64,000 bases of DNA, taken from the NCBI RefSeq assembly GCF_963576675.1, contig NC_088916.1, positions 48,733,001-48,797,000 of the forward strand, in the 5' to 3' direction. Both the position numbers and the translations under genes were made by a program. Positions 12,294 to 22,075 of the stretch are shown piece after piece. Source of the DNA: Euphorbia lathyris. Taxonomy: Eukaryota; Streptophyta; Magnoliopsida; Malpighiales; Euphorbiaceae. Position 1 is the first letter of the stretch; every line of letters begins with the position of its first letter. Under the pieces are notes generated by a model, which saw nothing but the letters and a program-made list of their open reading frames with translations, ran no database searches and had not been told where the DNA came from.

Positions 12294-13030
12294 GGTTGAA
12301 TGAAAGATTTTTCAAACAACAACAACAACAAAGCCTTAGTCCTGAAATGATTCGAGGTCGGCTAACATGAACCATCATATAAAACCGTGAAATCAAGTCG
12401 TGTCAGCAACACAAATTCGCTCCCTCCATTCCGTCCTATCCACTACCATATTTTCCTCAATTCCCAGTAAACTCATATCACTCTCGATCACCCTCCTCCA
12501 AGTTTGCTTAGGTTTTCCCTTACCCCCACCATTACATCCCTTTGCCACTTTTCAGTTCTTCTAACCGGCGCATCAAGCGCTCTACGTCTCACATGGTCAA
12601 ACCACCTTAGTCGGTTTTCTCTCATTTTATTCTCAATAGATGTGACCCTACTTTTGTCCTAATTATTTCATTACTCACTCGATCCTTTCTCGTATGACCA
12701 CACATCCATCTCAATATACGCATCTCCGCCACCGACATCTTATGGATGTGACAGTGTTTCACTACCCAACACTCCATACCATATAACAATGCTGGTCTAA
12801 TTGCCGTGCGGTAGAATTTTCCCTTCAATCTATTAGGCATGCCGGGGTCACAAAAGAAACCCGTAGCACTCTTCCACTTCGACCAACCAGCTTTAATCCT
12901 ATGAGGAACATCTTCATCTACTTCTCCATCCGTTTGGATTATAGATCCTAAATACCGGAAGCAATCCGATGCATGAACAACTCTCCCATCTAGGTTGAAT
13001 AACTCTCCCATCTAGGTTGAATGAAAGATT
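12294..13030 (-). mobile_element. 5'-truncated RTE copy with 16-bp target duplication
   Basis: The element itself is about 12310-13014 in minus orientation, starting on the + strand with the (CAA)n complement of the tail. The same 16-bp word GGTTGAATGAAAGATT flanks it at 12294-12309 and 13015-13030, a perfect target-site duplication. It corresponds to the last part of the full-length RTE: a reading frame on the minus strand (from about 12990) contains [13 protein letters not shown] and [14 protein letters not shown], then shifts frame near 12645. At its 5' junction a 22-bp stretch is present twice (12979-13000 and 13001-13022). Confidence 0.85.
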
Positions 13031-14027
13031 ACTTTTGTTTAAAATCTTAACACATCAATTAAACACATTTTAATCAAAACCTTTTCTTTTGTGAACCTCA
13101 TCTGAATAAAGGTGTACAACACACCATTAAAAAAAAGTCAATAAGTCGGTTGTTTCTTTAAACTTGTTCAAAAAGTTTGATTTATATTTTTAACTTTTAA
13201 AGTGTTTAAGTAGTCCTGTCATTGTTTAAAATATAGACAATAAATTTATCGGTTGCAAAAAGTAGACTGTATGCGGAAGGTTTATTACATACATTTTGAA
13301 AAAGTCAAGCGAATTGACAGATGTTTACCGAATTGACACATAAACATGTAGGACTTGGACTGACACTCACAAACAATGAAAGAGTGGTGATTACTATTCG
13401 TTTTTCACTTGAAAGCTCCAACTTCTTTTATGATACGCAGCAAAATCCCTAATTTTTTTCGGGATCGAAAGCAGAGCCCTAACTTCTTCTCTAATCACTG
13501 AACGCTCAAATCCCTAACTTCATCAATCGATCCTCAAATCCTTTAATCACTCCATCCCACTGAGTTTCAAAACATAGACTTTCTGATTTTCGAGTAGTTT
13601 TCACGACTTGAAGAAGCTATGTGAAAACTGATTTAGAAGTAGTTAATACCAAACTATATTTAAAACAATGTTATTAAACATGGTCTGGCCGGTTGAACTG
13701 GAACTGGCCAAGTCTCTGGTCTGGGTGGTTGTGGGTTTCTGCATGTGTAAAAATATCGGACTGATCCAGAATCGAATTGGGAATCGACGGTCTGGCCGGA
13801 AATAGGTGTGACCTCGGTTATAGTTATTAGGTCCATTCTCGGATGATTTCAATAGTATTTGACAAAGATTTACTTTTCCACCAGAATCTTTTTATCACTA
13901 AATAATTGACATTAGCACATGGTTTTGTTCCTTCTTACACATTTTCTCAGTTTTCACATCACTATTTTATTATCTGTGATTTTTTTTTTGTCATTTTCTT
14001 ATTTATGGATATGGATATATAACTTTA

Positions 14028-14068
<41 letters not shown>

Positions 14069-14788
14069 ACGTTATCTGATCTAACCAATCCGAGTTATTT
14101 GATGAACCAAGTGACTCTTAATTCAATTATAAATTCGGTTTGATGTTCTGTCCAGTTCTGACATTAGTTTAAAACAGGCCAAATTTTACAATGTCCAAGT
14201 TATGTACATCTCGTACACCAGTTTGTGAAGCTAATTGTGCTTTGTTGGCTTACAAGTAGACCTGTCTACGGGCTTAGGTACCAGTCCTGTGTGCTTAGGT
14301 CTGTGTCCCTTGGACGGGGTTTGGTTGATGAAAATTGATTTTAGACCAAGTTCGGTTTAGGTCCTTTAAAGTCCATCTATTTTTTGGACAAACATGTGAT
14401 AAAAATAGCACGGACCGGTGCAATCCGTCTTATTAATATTAATTTGTGAATTTATATATTTATAATTAAATATTTATTTTTAAATATAAATTTTATTTTT
14501 TTATAATTAAAAATTGTGTATATATTTTAGGTAGATTTATATGGGCTGGGCTTGAGATTCAATTTTTAAATTCGAGCCAACATGGTCTGAGCCTGTGTAA
14601 ATTAAATAGCGGGTTGGGCTGGATTTGGGATAATCATTTTTACACAAAAGCCCCCGACAGTCCCGGATCGAAACCAGCCCATGGACATGTATACTTGCAA
14701 GCACTAAGCCTTTTGATAGCAAGAGCAGAGCTATCATGTAAAAGAGCTTCATATGAAACCCTAGTCCTACTTGAAATCACTCTTATTA
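13031..14788. other. AT-rich intergenic DNA with a (TA)n microsatellite
   Basis: No gene is recognised. A (TA)n tract lies at 14032-14065. Around 13660-13820 there is a GC-richer patch with repeated 'ggtctggccgg' wording that may be part of an unclassified repeat. Confidence 0.4.
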
Positions 14789-14960
14789 TATTTTCTTTAA
14801 AAGTTGTGGCCAATGCATTTATATTAAATAAAGGAAAATTACATTAAAGACAAAGGAAAATCTCAAATCTACTCCACCTCAATGTGATTCGAACTTATGA
14901 CCTTACAGTAATAAGTAAACTCTCAACCAACAGGTTAAAAGCTTCACCACAATAATTTGG
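14789..14960 (-). mobile_element. tRNA-derived SINE-like repeat, copy 2, with 8-bp flanking repeats
   Basis: Read on the minus strand, a tRNA-like head contains an A-box-like CCTGTTGGTTGAGAG and a B-box-like AAGTTCGAATCAC about 30 bp later. It is followed by the same body as copy 1 (2520-2665) and a short A-rich end. TCTTATTA occurs immediately outside both ends (14781-14788 and 14961-14968), consistent with a target duplication. Confidence 0.55.
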
Positions 14961-15580
14961 TCTTATTAATTGGCTTTCGAAACAAAACAAAGAGACAATG
15001 TGGTGTTATTAGTGTGATATTAACAATTCTAGCCAAGTAGACAGGGGCCATAGCCTTTAGCTTTGATAGTGGGTCGAACATGAAACCAGCACCTACCAAA
15101 TCACAAACCCAAAAGCTAAAGAACCAGCAACACCTATCTCCACCAATGGCAATGATTAATGGTTTGTAATTTAATTTGTTAATTTGTGGGGTCATTTGTT
15201 ATAAAACCATAATATTACTAATTTTTAATTAATTAATTAGTAGTTTTTTTATGTAACAAAATAATTAAATGAATTATTCTTACTTGTATGTAAATTATTA
15301 TAAAGCTATTAAAAAATTAATTGCCTCATTTTTAACTGAGTAGTTTTTTTGGAAGATACTGAGTATTGTTTTGAAAGAAAGTATTTATTATTAATTGACT
15401 AAAAAATTATTTGCCTCATTAAATGAAAATTATTAGTTCCAAAATAATTTTATTAAACAAAATATTAAAGAAAATGACACAACAATTTTATCACAAAGTT
15501 ATAACCGAAAAGAGTTTGGTACTAATTTTGGTGACACTTGGTGACATTGAGTTTAATGGTTGGTTACAACTAATATAATT
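14961..15580. other. AT-rich intergenic DNA
   Basis: Only low-complexity AT-rich sequence with short, unsupported open frames is seen. Confidence 0.4.
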
Positions 15581-16445
15581 TTTTTAGGGTATTGTTATTC
15601 ACCGCTCCCTAATTACTTGTTACAGCTCCATAAAAATAATTTTGCCCTTCTTTTTTTTTTTGACAAAAAACTGTTATTTAATTCTCTCTCACGAACAAAA
15701 CTGAAATTTAAAAAAAATGGACCGAGAACTCCAGAAATAGACGATTTCAAAGACGAGGTAAGTTTCTTCAAAAAAAAATTGACCAGTTTTTTACAACATG
15801 CCGATCTAATATGGCACTTGAGGAGGCTCCTCATCTACCCTTTCCATCTCCCAGCGGCAACGTGCCCATAAAAGCTAGGAATCATGCTACCATCGATCGG
15901 ACCGTCGGGCACCTGCTCCGTCACGAGCCACGAATCGTCATTAACATCCCTACTGCATTTGCTGCTCCCTGAAATTTTATTACACATATTACATATAAAC
16001 GATTACAACGTTATAATAATAACTAAGGTGAATTAATAACAGAATAAAACACGAATATAAATTATTTACCAGCTGACGACTCTGCAATAAAAAACGGCCT
16101 CCTCTCCTCTGCGTCACCTGATGAAGGGGAATCCTAGCAGCTGCCTCATGACCCGAGTCATTTCATATCAGTCTCATCCATGTCCATATGAATGCCGAGA
16201 TCATCTACATGCTCATCACGAGCTGTGTGCTCCTCTACAGCAGCTCTAATGTGCTGTCTCACAGTAGGCTTCTACTACATATGCTGCCTCTGTGTCTCGT
16301 GCATCCTCTGTGCCACCTGCAGCCTCTATGCCTCTCTATCCTTCCAAACAGAGGCAGTTGCACCACGTCTGGTCGTCTTCCGCTGTCCGCAACTCCCGTC
16401 CACCTCAAAACTCTGAAAAATGACAAACCAATCGAATAACATCAG
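15581..16445 (-). pseudogene. Decayed plant-mobile-domain (MAIN-like) transposon gene, N-terminal part
   Basis: Minus-strand DNA here resembles the upstream exons of the PMD pseudogene at 22076-24878. A block reading 'gatggtagcatgattcctagctttt' in sense matches the block around 23230-23255 of the other element, and Arg-rich, Glu/Asp-rich coding wording precedes it. The PMD core exons are absent, so this is a deletion derivative or relic. Near 15590-15645 the + strand has a Mutator-like terminal wording ending ATAATTTTGCCC, possibly an element end. A matching opposite end was not found. Confidence 0.45.
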
Positions 16446-16650
16446 TTGTTATTTAATCTAATTGAAATCTGTTCCTAACCCCTAAGCATTTCCGTTATTT
16501 ACTAGTAATTTCAGTACTTAAGTCTAATAACTTCACACTAATATTCTATTTGTACGCACTAATTTACGTCAATTAATGAAAAATAAATACAAATTTAACG
16601 TAAAAACAACAATTATTTAAGAAAATTAGAATTTTGGCAAAAAAATATAT

Positions 16651-16780
16651 TTCGGCCCACCCGTAAAGGAGGTGTTCAGAAAAAAACGCATGGCCAAAGG
16701 GTAGGCGTTTTTTCTTTCCACCAGCCTAAAGGGGAGGCGAACATGCGAAAAGTTCATCCGCCTGCCCAAAGGGCAGGTGG
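16651..16780. repeat. Four-unit palindromic repeat cluster beside the PMD relic
   Basis: Four related units start near 16655, 16690, 16724 and 16761 (spacing 34-37 bp). The best unit is the near-perfect palindrome CCTGCCCAAAGGGCAGG (16761-16777). The others keep an AAAGG centre with GCC/GGC arms. Its position, 5' of the relic's first exon on the minus strand, parallels the 33-bp array in the 5' part of the intact PMD element at 22202-22422. Confidence 0.6.
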
Positions 16781-16919
16781 ATTTTGAAAAAAACACACCT
16801 TGCCATGAATTGGTCATTTTCCTTTGCCGTGCTTCATTCCCGACATGATTCTCGTTCTGAGCTGTGAGTTTATGAAAGATTAGAGAGTTGAGAGTTTGAG
16901 AGAATGAGAAAATGAGAAG

Positions 16920-17449
16920 TTTTGGTAAACCGAGGTAGTGAATTGAACCTTGGGAAACCTCTTAAAAAGCAAGTGCAATGGTAAACCGAAGACGTGGAAC
17001 TTTGCGGTAGCTCAAATGAAATTTTGTTACAACAACGCCATTCATTCGAGAACCTTTTGAAAGTCGCATTTTGGGATGGTCTATACTAAAGTGCCCAACT
17101 ACATTCTTGACATAATAAGCCACCGAGAGGAGCAAAGGTTAGTATTCATGCTCAAAGACTAGCTCATGAAATCTAACAAATGCATGGAGTAGTTAAAGAG
17201 AAGCTTAAGGAGCGCAATGTCAAGTTGAAGGCTAAGGTCGATGAGTACCGAAGGGATGTGCAATTTGAAGTCGAGGATAAAGTAATGGTGTATTTGAGTA
17301 AAGAGCGTTTAGCTAGTGCTTCGAGTAGCAAGCTTCGACCTAAGAGATATGCTTATCATGTAGCATTCCCGAATTGGTTGGGAAATACATCTCCATCATT
17401 TAATGTGCGAGATTTGAGTCATTTCAAGCTGGATGTGTCTCTCGAGTAA
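16920..17449 (+). pseudogene. 3' end of a Ty3/gypsy pol gene (integrase C-terminus)
   Basis: From 17180 a frame reads HGVVKEKLKERNVKLKAKVD, then EVEDKVMVYLSKER, SSKLRPKRYAYHV and FNVRDLSHF. This is the usual C-terminal tail of plant gypsy integrases, ending in the conserved 'FNVSDL' position. Upstream, in shifting frames, are remnants of the integrase core (VYTKVPNYILDIIS, GAKVSIHAQRLAHE). It ends at a stop at 17447-17449 and is followed within 100 bp by a purine-rich tract and LTR-like DNA. Everything 5' of it is missing. Confidence 0.7.
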
Positions 17450-17534
17450 ACTACCCAAGACTTGAGTCCAATTATTTTCGGGAAGGAGATAATGATGAGG
17501 GAATCAATAAGGAAATTGGGGGTTCAATGAAATA

Positions 17535-18070
17535 GGGGGCACACAACGTGTCAAACAGCAACACGTCGTGTGGCTCCAAGAGCAACATCAAAGAAAAAGA
17601 GCAAAGACACCCACACACTGCTAGAAAATGGAAGGTTCTGCTTCTTTTTAATTAATTCACATGGCGTGCGAAGATTCCAACACGTCGTGTGATGATCAGA
17701 TTTTTAGCCCACATGACTTGTCATATACCCCACACGACGTGTGATTTGACCTAATCAGTAAGTTCTTCATTTCTGATTGGTATCCTAATTACAAGTCTGT
17801 CACCCCTTATTTACATTTTCTACCATTAAGTTATTTACTAGTTTACCATTACTTTATTTTGTGGCCTTCCTAGCGCTAATACTTTAGAATATGTTAGTTA
17901 TACCTTCGAGGCTTTTAAATTTTTTCTAGTCTAGGATTTAAAGGGTATATAAACCATTCTTTTTGTAATGAATAAATCTTTTTATGCATTGAAATCAAAA
18001 TCACTCCTTGAGAGTTAGGGTTCTACCCATTTGCCAATATTATTTTCTTCAAGTTCTAACTTAATAAGAA
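17535..18070 (+). mobile_element. 3' LTR remnant of the gypsy element, carrying CACACGACGTGTG-type palindromes
   Basis: A purine-rich AAATAGGGGG tract (about 17529-17537) precedes it. At 17942-18070 there is a TATATAAAC box, an AATGAATAAA polyadenylation-like signal and U5-like DNA. The U3 part holds about six small palindromic words: 17539-17551, 17562-17575, 17661-17673, 17679-17692, 17710-17722 and 17730-17743. The clearest are CACACGACGTGTG and ACACGTCGTGT. The exact LTR start is uncertain. Confidence 0.5.
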
Positions 18071-19130
18071 CTAGTTTTTGACCCGTGCGATGCACAGATT
18101 CATCTTAATATATAAATATTAACAAAAATATAATTTAATAATTACAATTAATGATATAAAGGTGCTATATAAATTAAATATTATTATTTTATTTTCACAT
18201 TTAATTTAAATAATCTTTTTATAGATACATATAATGATATAATTAAAATTAATATATTATATATTATATTATATTTTTTTATCAGTAAAAAATAATGAAG
18301 TGACACCTCAGCTCCATCGTTATTGTTTTATATTACATATATATAGATATACAGAGAATTAGAGAGATTTTAGGGATTAATATAAATTATGTAGAACTTT
18401 TAGATATAGATATGCAGAGAATTAGAGAGATTTTAGGGATTAATTTAAATTATGTAGAACTCTTAGATATAGTACGGATAAAATAATCTTTTTATAAATA
18501 AATATAATAATATAACTAAAGTTAATATATTATATTTTATATTATATTTTTCATCAGTAAAAAAGGAGGAAGTGACACCTCAGCTCCATCGTTACTGTTT
18601 TATATTATATATATATGTATATATATATATATTATTTTATATTATATTTTTCATCAGTAAAAAAAGGAGGAAGTGACGCCTCAGCTCCATCGTTACTGTT
18701 TTATATTATATATAGATATGCAGAGAATTAGAGAGATTTTAGGGATTAATTTAAATGATGTAGAACTTTTAGATATAGATATGCAGAGAATTAGAGAGAT
18801 TTTAGGGATTAATTTAAATTCTGTAGAACTCTTAGATATAGTACGGATAAAATAATCTTTTTATAAATAAATATAATAATATAAATAAAGGTAATATATT
18901 ATATTATATTTTTCATCAGTAAAAAAGGAGGAAGTCACACATCAGCTTCATCGTTACTGTTTTATATTATATATAGATATGCAGAGAATTAGAGAGATTT
19001 TAAGGATTAATTTAAATTATGTAGAACTTTTAGATATAGATATGCAGAGAATTAGAAAGATTTTAGAGATTAATTTAAATTCTGTAGAACTCTTAGATAC
19101 AGTACGGATAAAATAATCTTTTTATAAATA
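18071..19130 (-). mobile_element. Helitron-like insertion with internal minisatellite
   Basis: Read on the minus strand, the left end is a Helitron-like 3' terminus: a small hairpin (GTGCATCGCAC core), a short A-rich spacer and CTAG before a T. The right end begins TCTTATTTATAAA on the minus strand, acceptable for a Helitron 5' end. The interior has six copies of a unit of about 63 bp (core ATGCAGAGAATTAGAGAG, near 18346, 18409, 18717, 18780, 18977 and 19040) inside a larger imperfect tandem repeat that includes CCTCAGCTCCATCGTTACTG. No Rep/helicase gene is present, so it would be non-autonomous. The 5' boundary is not exact. Confidence 0.5.
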
Positions 19131-19316
19131 AGAATATGTTAGTTATACCTTAGAGGCTTTTAAATTTTTTCTAGTCTAGGATTTAAAGGGTATATAAACC
19201 ATTCTTTTTGTAATGAATAAATCTTTTTATGCATTGAAATCAAAATTACTCCTTGAGAGTTAGGGTTCTACCCATTTGCCACTATTATTTCCTTCAAGTT
19301 CTAACTTAATAAGAAT
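19131..19316 (+). repeat. Second copy of the LTR R/U5 segment
   Basis: About 186 bp nearly identical to 17886-18070, so the Helitron-like insertion is flanked by direct repeats of LTR sequence. The copy continues past the point where the first one is interrupted (AAGAA|TATGAATC). Confidence 0.75.
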
Positions 19317-19345
19317 ATGAATCTTTGTTAGTTTACTATTAAAAT

Positions 19346-20805
19346 TAGGGTAAATTACAAAAATGGATCAAATGGGAGGTCCATTTACATATTTAACCCA
19401 TTTACTCAACCTACTACATATCTAGAATGTTTTTGTGTGACTTTCCCGTAATACCCTCAATATTTACGCGCGTCTGTCTCCCTCCCGTCTGACTTCGCAG
19501 ATTCGATCGTATGCGAAGCCTGCAAAGCTAATGTTTGGTTTACTTGATGAATTTAATTAGCATATGCGAAGCCTGAATGTGTTTTTAAGCTAATTCGCGA
19601 AGTGGTACATAACAAAAATTGCCAAACAACAACGGATTCTAATATTAAAATCATAACATTATCAAAATTTACAACAAGATTGCCACAATAAACTCCTAAC
19701 AAATCACTTCATAATACATAGGCTCCTATTCAATACCGATGGATGGATGTGTCTCACGGTACAGAACAAGATTGCCACAATAAACTCCTAACAAATCACT
19801 TCATTATACATAGGCTCTTATTCACCACCGATGGATGGATGTCTCACGATACATAGGCTCTTATTCACCAGAGGGATGGAACTGTCCCACAGTGTAGACT
19901 CATATTCACAACCGATGGTTGGAAGTCCAGGCCTTTTGGAATAGATGTCTCTCATGGCACCCCAGCACGCCGACTTCCAGAAATGAATATTATGTATTCA
20001 ACCACCTCCAGAAAAATTTAATCGTGTTAGTCAGAAAAAAGGAAGATTTGGTTTCGCGAAACTAGGATTCGCTAAGTATGCGAACATAAATGTGCATGGA
20101 AGAAGGTGATTTTACTTAGCGAAACAATGATTTCGCGACGTCTGCGAGGAGAAATGTGACGCTCTGACTTCGCGAAATGATGATTTCGCGGAGTTTGCGA
20201 GAGAAATTTATCGAATTACCTCGCAAACTTTGCGTAATCATCGTTTCGCGAAGTGAAATCGATAAATTTCTCCACGCAGACTTCGCGAAAACGGCATATG
20301 CTAAAGTGAATTTATAGTAAAAACGCAGAAAAAACAGTATATACTTACATTTTTCGACGAAAACAATATGATAAACTAGGAAAAACGATGAAAATAACGT
20401 AGAATCACCATTTCTTCGATGGTCACAAGAAGAAAGAAACCAAGAAACGAGCAGGAAATGAAAGATAAAGAACCATGGCTTCATTTTCTAGGATTTGGAA
20501 GTTGCAGAATCAAGAGATGAAGAGAGTAAGAAGAGAAATACATTGTGATTTGGAGAAATGGTGCAGATTTCGTGCAATTTAAAGGAAGATAGGAAGATGA
20601 AAAGTCTTGGAATCATTAATGGAGGAGCCAACTGTTTTGCGTAACCAACGAGAAGGGGGGAGAGACCGTTCGTGTTTGGGGAAGTGGGAAGGTTAGGAGT
20701 ATTATGGGAAAGTCACACAAAAACAGTCTAAATATGTAATAGGTTGAGTAAATGAGTTAAATATGTAAATGGACCTCCCATTTAACCTAGTTTTGTAATT
20801 TGCCC
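19346..20805. mobile_element. Non-autonomous MULE-like element with about 105-bp terminal inverted repeats
   Basis: The first about 105 bp (from TAGGGTAAATTACAAAAATGG) and the reverse complement of the last about 105 bp align with few mismatches, including GGGAGGTCCATTTACATAT and TTTTTGTGTGACTTTCCC. TTAAAAT occurs just outside both ends (19339-19345, 20806-20812), part of a probable 9-bp AT-rich target duplication. The interior holds no transposase. It contains a tandem repeat of about 96 bp (19671 and 19767, AACAAGATTGCCACAATAAA) and many TTCGCGAAR words between 19490 and 20290, including two 35-bp inverted arms at 20169-20203 and 20220-20254. Confidence 0.75.
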
Positions 20806-20812
20806 TTAAAAT

Positions 20813-21906
20813 GATCATTTCATTATTATATTTAAAAAAAGTTGTATTAAACCTTAAAAATCCATTTACAGATGTTATTCATTGATGAAAAGTTATTTAC
20901 AAACATCAAGCTGGCCGAAACTTTCCTAGCGATGTTTAGGTAGCAAAATAGAAAAGCATCTGAAAGAAAAGGAGAGAAATAAAGAGTATGTCGGCTGTGA
21001 GATTAAATACTTCTCCAACAAGTAAAAGAGGAGCTCTTATTTATACAAAACCAAAGGTCCTAAGTAGATTTCAAGCTCTCCACTCCAAAACCTTATCCAT
21101 TACTATTGCATCCTAAATACCAAAATACAAACATTTTCTTTATTATGATAGAAAACGACTCTCCCATACCAATTGATGTTTTTTTTGGCCAATTTCTATG
21201 TAATATTAGCTTCCTTTATGGTAATTATCTTCATGAATCAGCAAAGGTCAAAATAGCACTTTCTTTTGGATGTGAATTTGGTAATTTGAATAAAGCATTT
21301 TGGATATGTTAGTAATTGATTGGTGAGATTGAGTTGAAGTTTGATGGAATATCTTCTTCACATTTTACGGACAATATTAAAGGGTGCAGTCCAATAATGT
21401 TATCTACTGTTGGCCGACTCATATGATAATTATTATTATTGTGGGAATAACTTATTAGTAGTATCTTTTATTACAGAATTTAATACTTATCCTTAAAGCA
21501 TGACTTTGTGAATATAATGCAATGTCCATATATATTAGGAATGCAAGCAAGTCAAGTGAGCTCACCATGTCCATGGCAATATCAAATTACCCTTCTACAA
21601 CACCTTTGACATATTTTTTTTTATAGCCCGGAATTAGTTTCATATCATCAGTTTTGATCACATGGACCTTAATAATCATATAATATTTGGTCATTCACCT
21701 TTAGATTTAGGCTTATTAAAACCATACGGTGGAGTTTCGAAACATTCTAAGACTTAGACTTAATAAGCTTAGATCTATTTGGTCATTAAGTTGCATATCA
21801 ATATTGCTGATCATATATATACCAATATTGGTACGGTGTGAAACTAGTTTCAGTAGCTTAATGACTTTTCACTTAAAATAAATAAATTTTCATATGTAAT
21901 TATTGA
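20813..21906. other. AT-rich intergenic DNA
   Basis: No gene or clear repeat was recognised. The open frame at 21106-21312 has no recognisable domain. Confidence 0.4.
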
Positions 21907-22075
21907 TTTTAAAATGTGAATTACTATACTTAGCCTAGATTTTCCACACTTAGCCTATAGTGAAGACGGATATACCTTTTCATCAAATTCTCAAATCCTC
22001 TCAACTTCCCAAATCCTCTCAAAAAACCAAAACTCTCTACAATCTAATCCGGACTAATTTGGTAAAGAAAAACAT

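Noticed and set aside
15560..15871. 103-residue + strand frame
   Set aside because: It overlaps the presumed element end and relic on the minus strand; no domain.
20116..20484. Minus-strand frame of 122 residues with a hydrophobic N-terminus resembling a signal peptide
   Set aside because: It overlaps the TTCGCGAA repeats inside the MULE-like element, has no recognisable domain and no support beyond being open.
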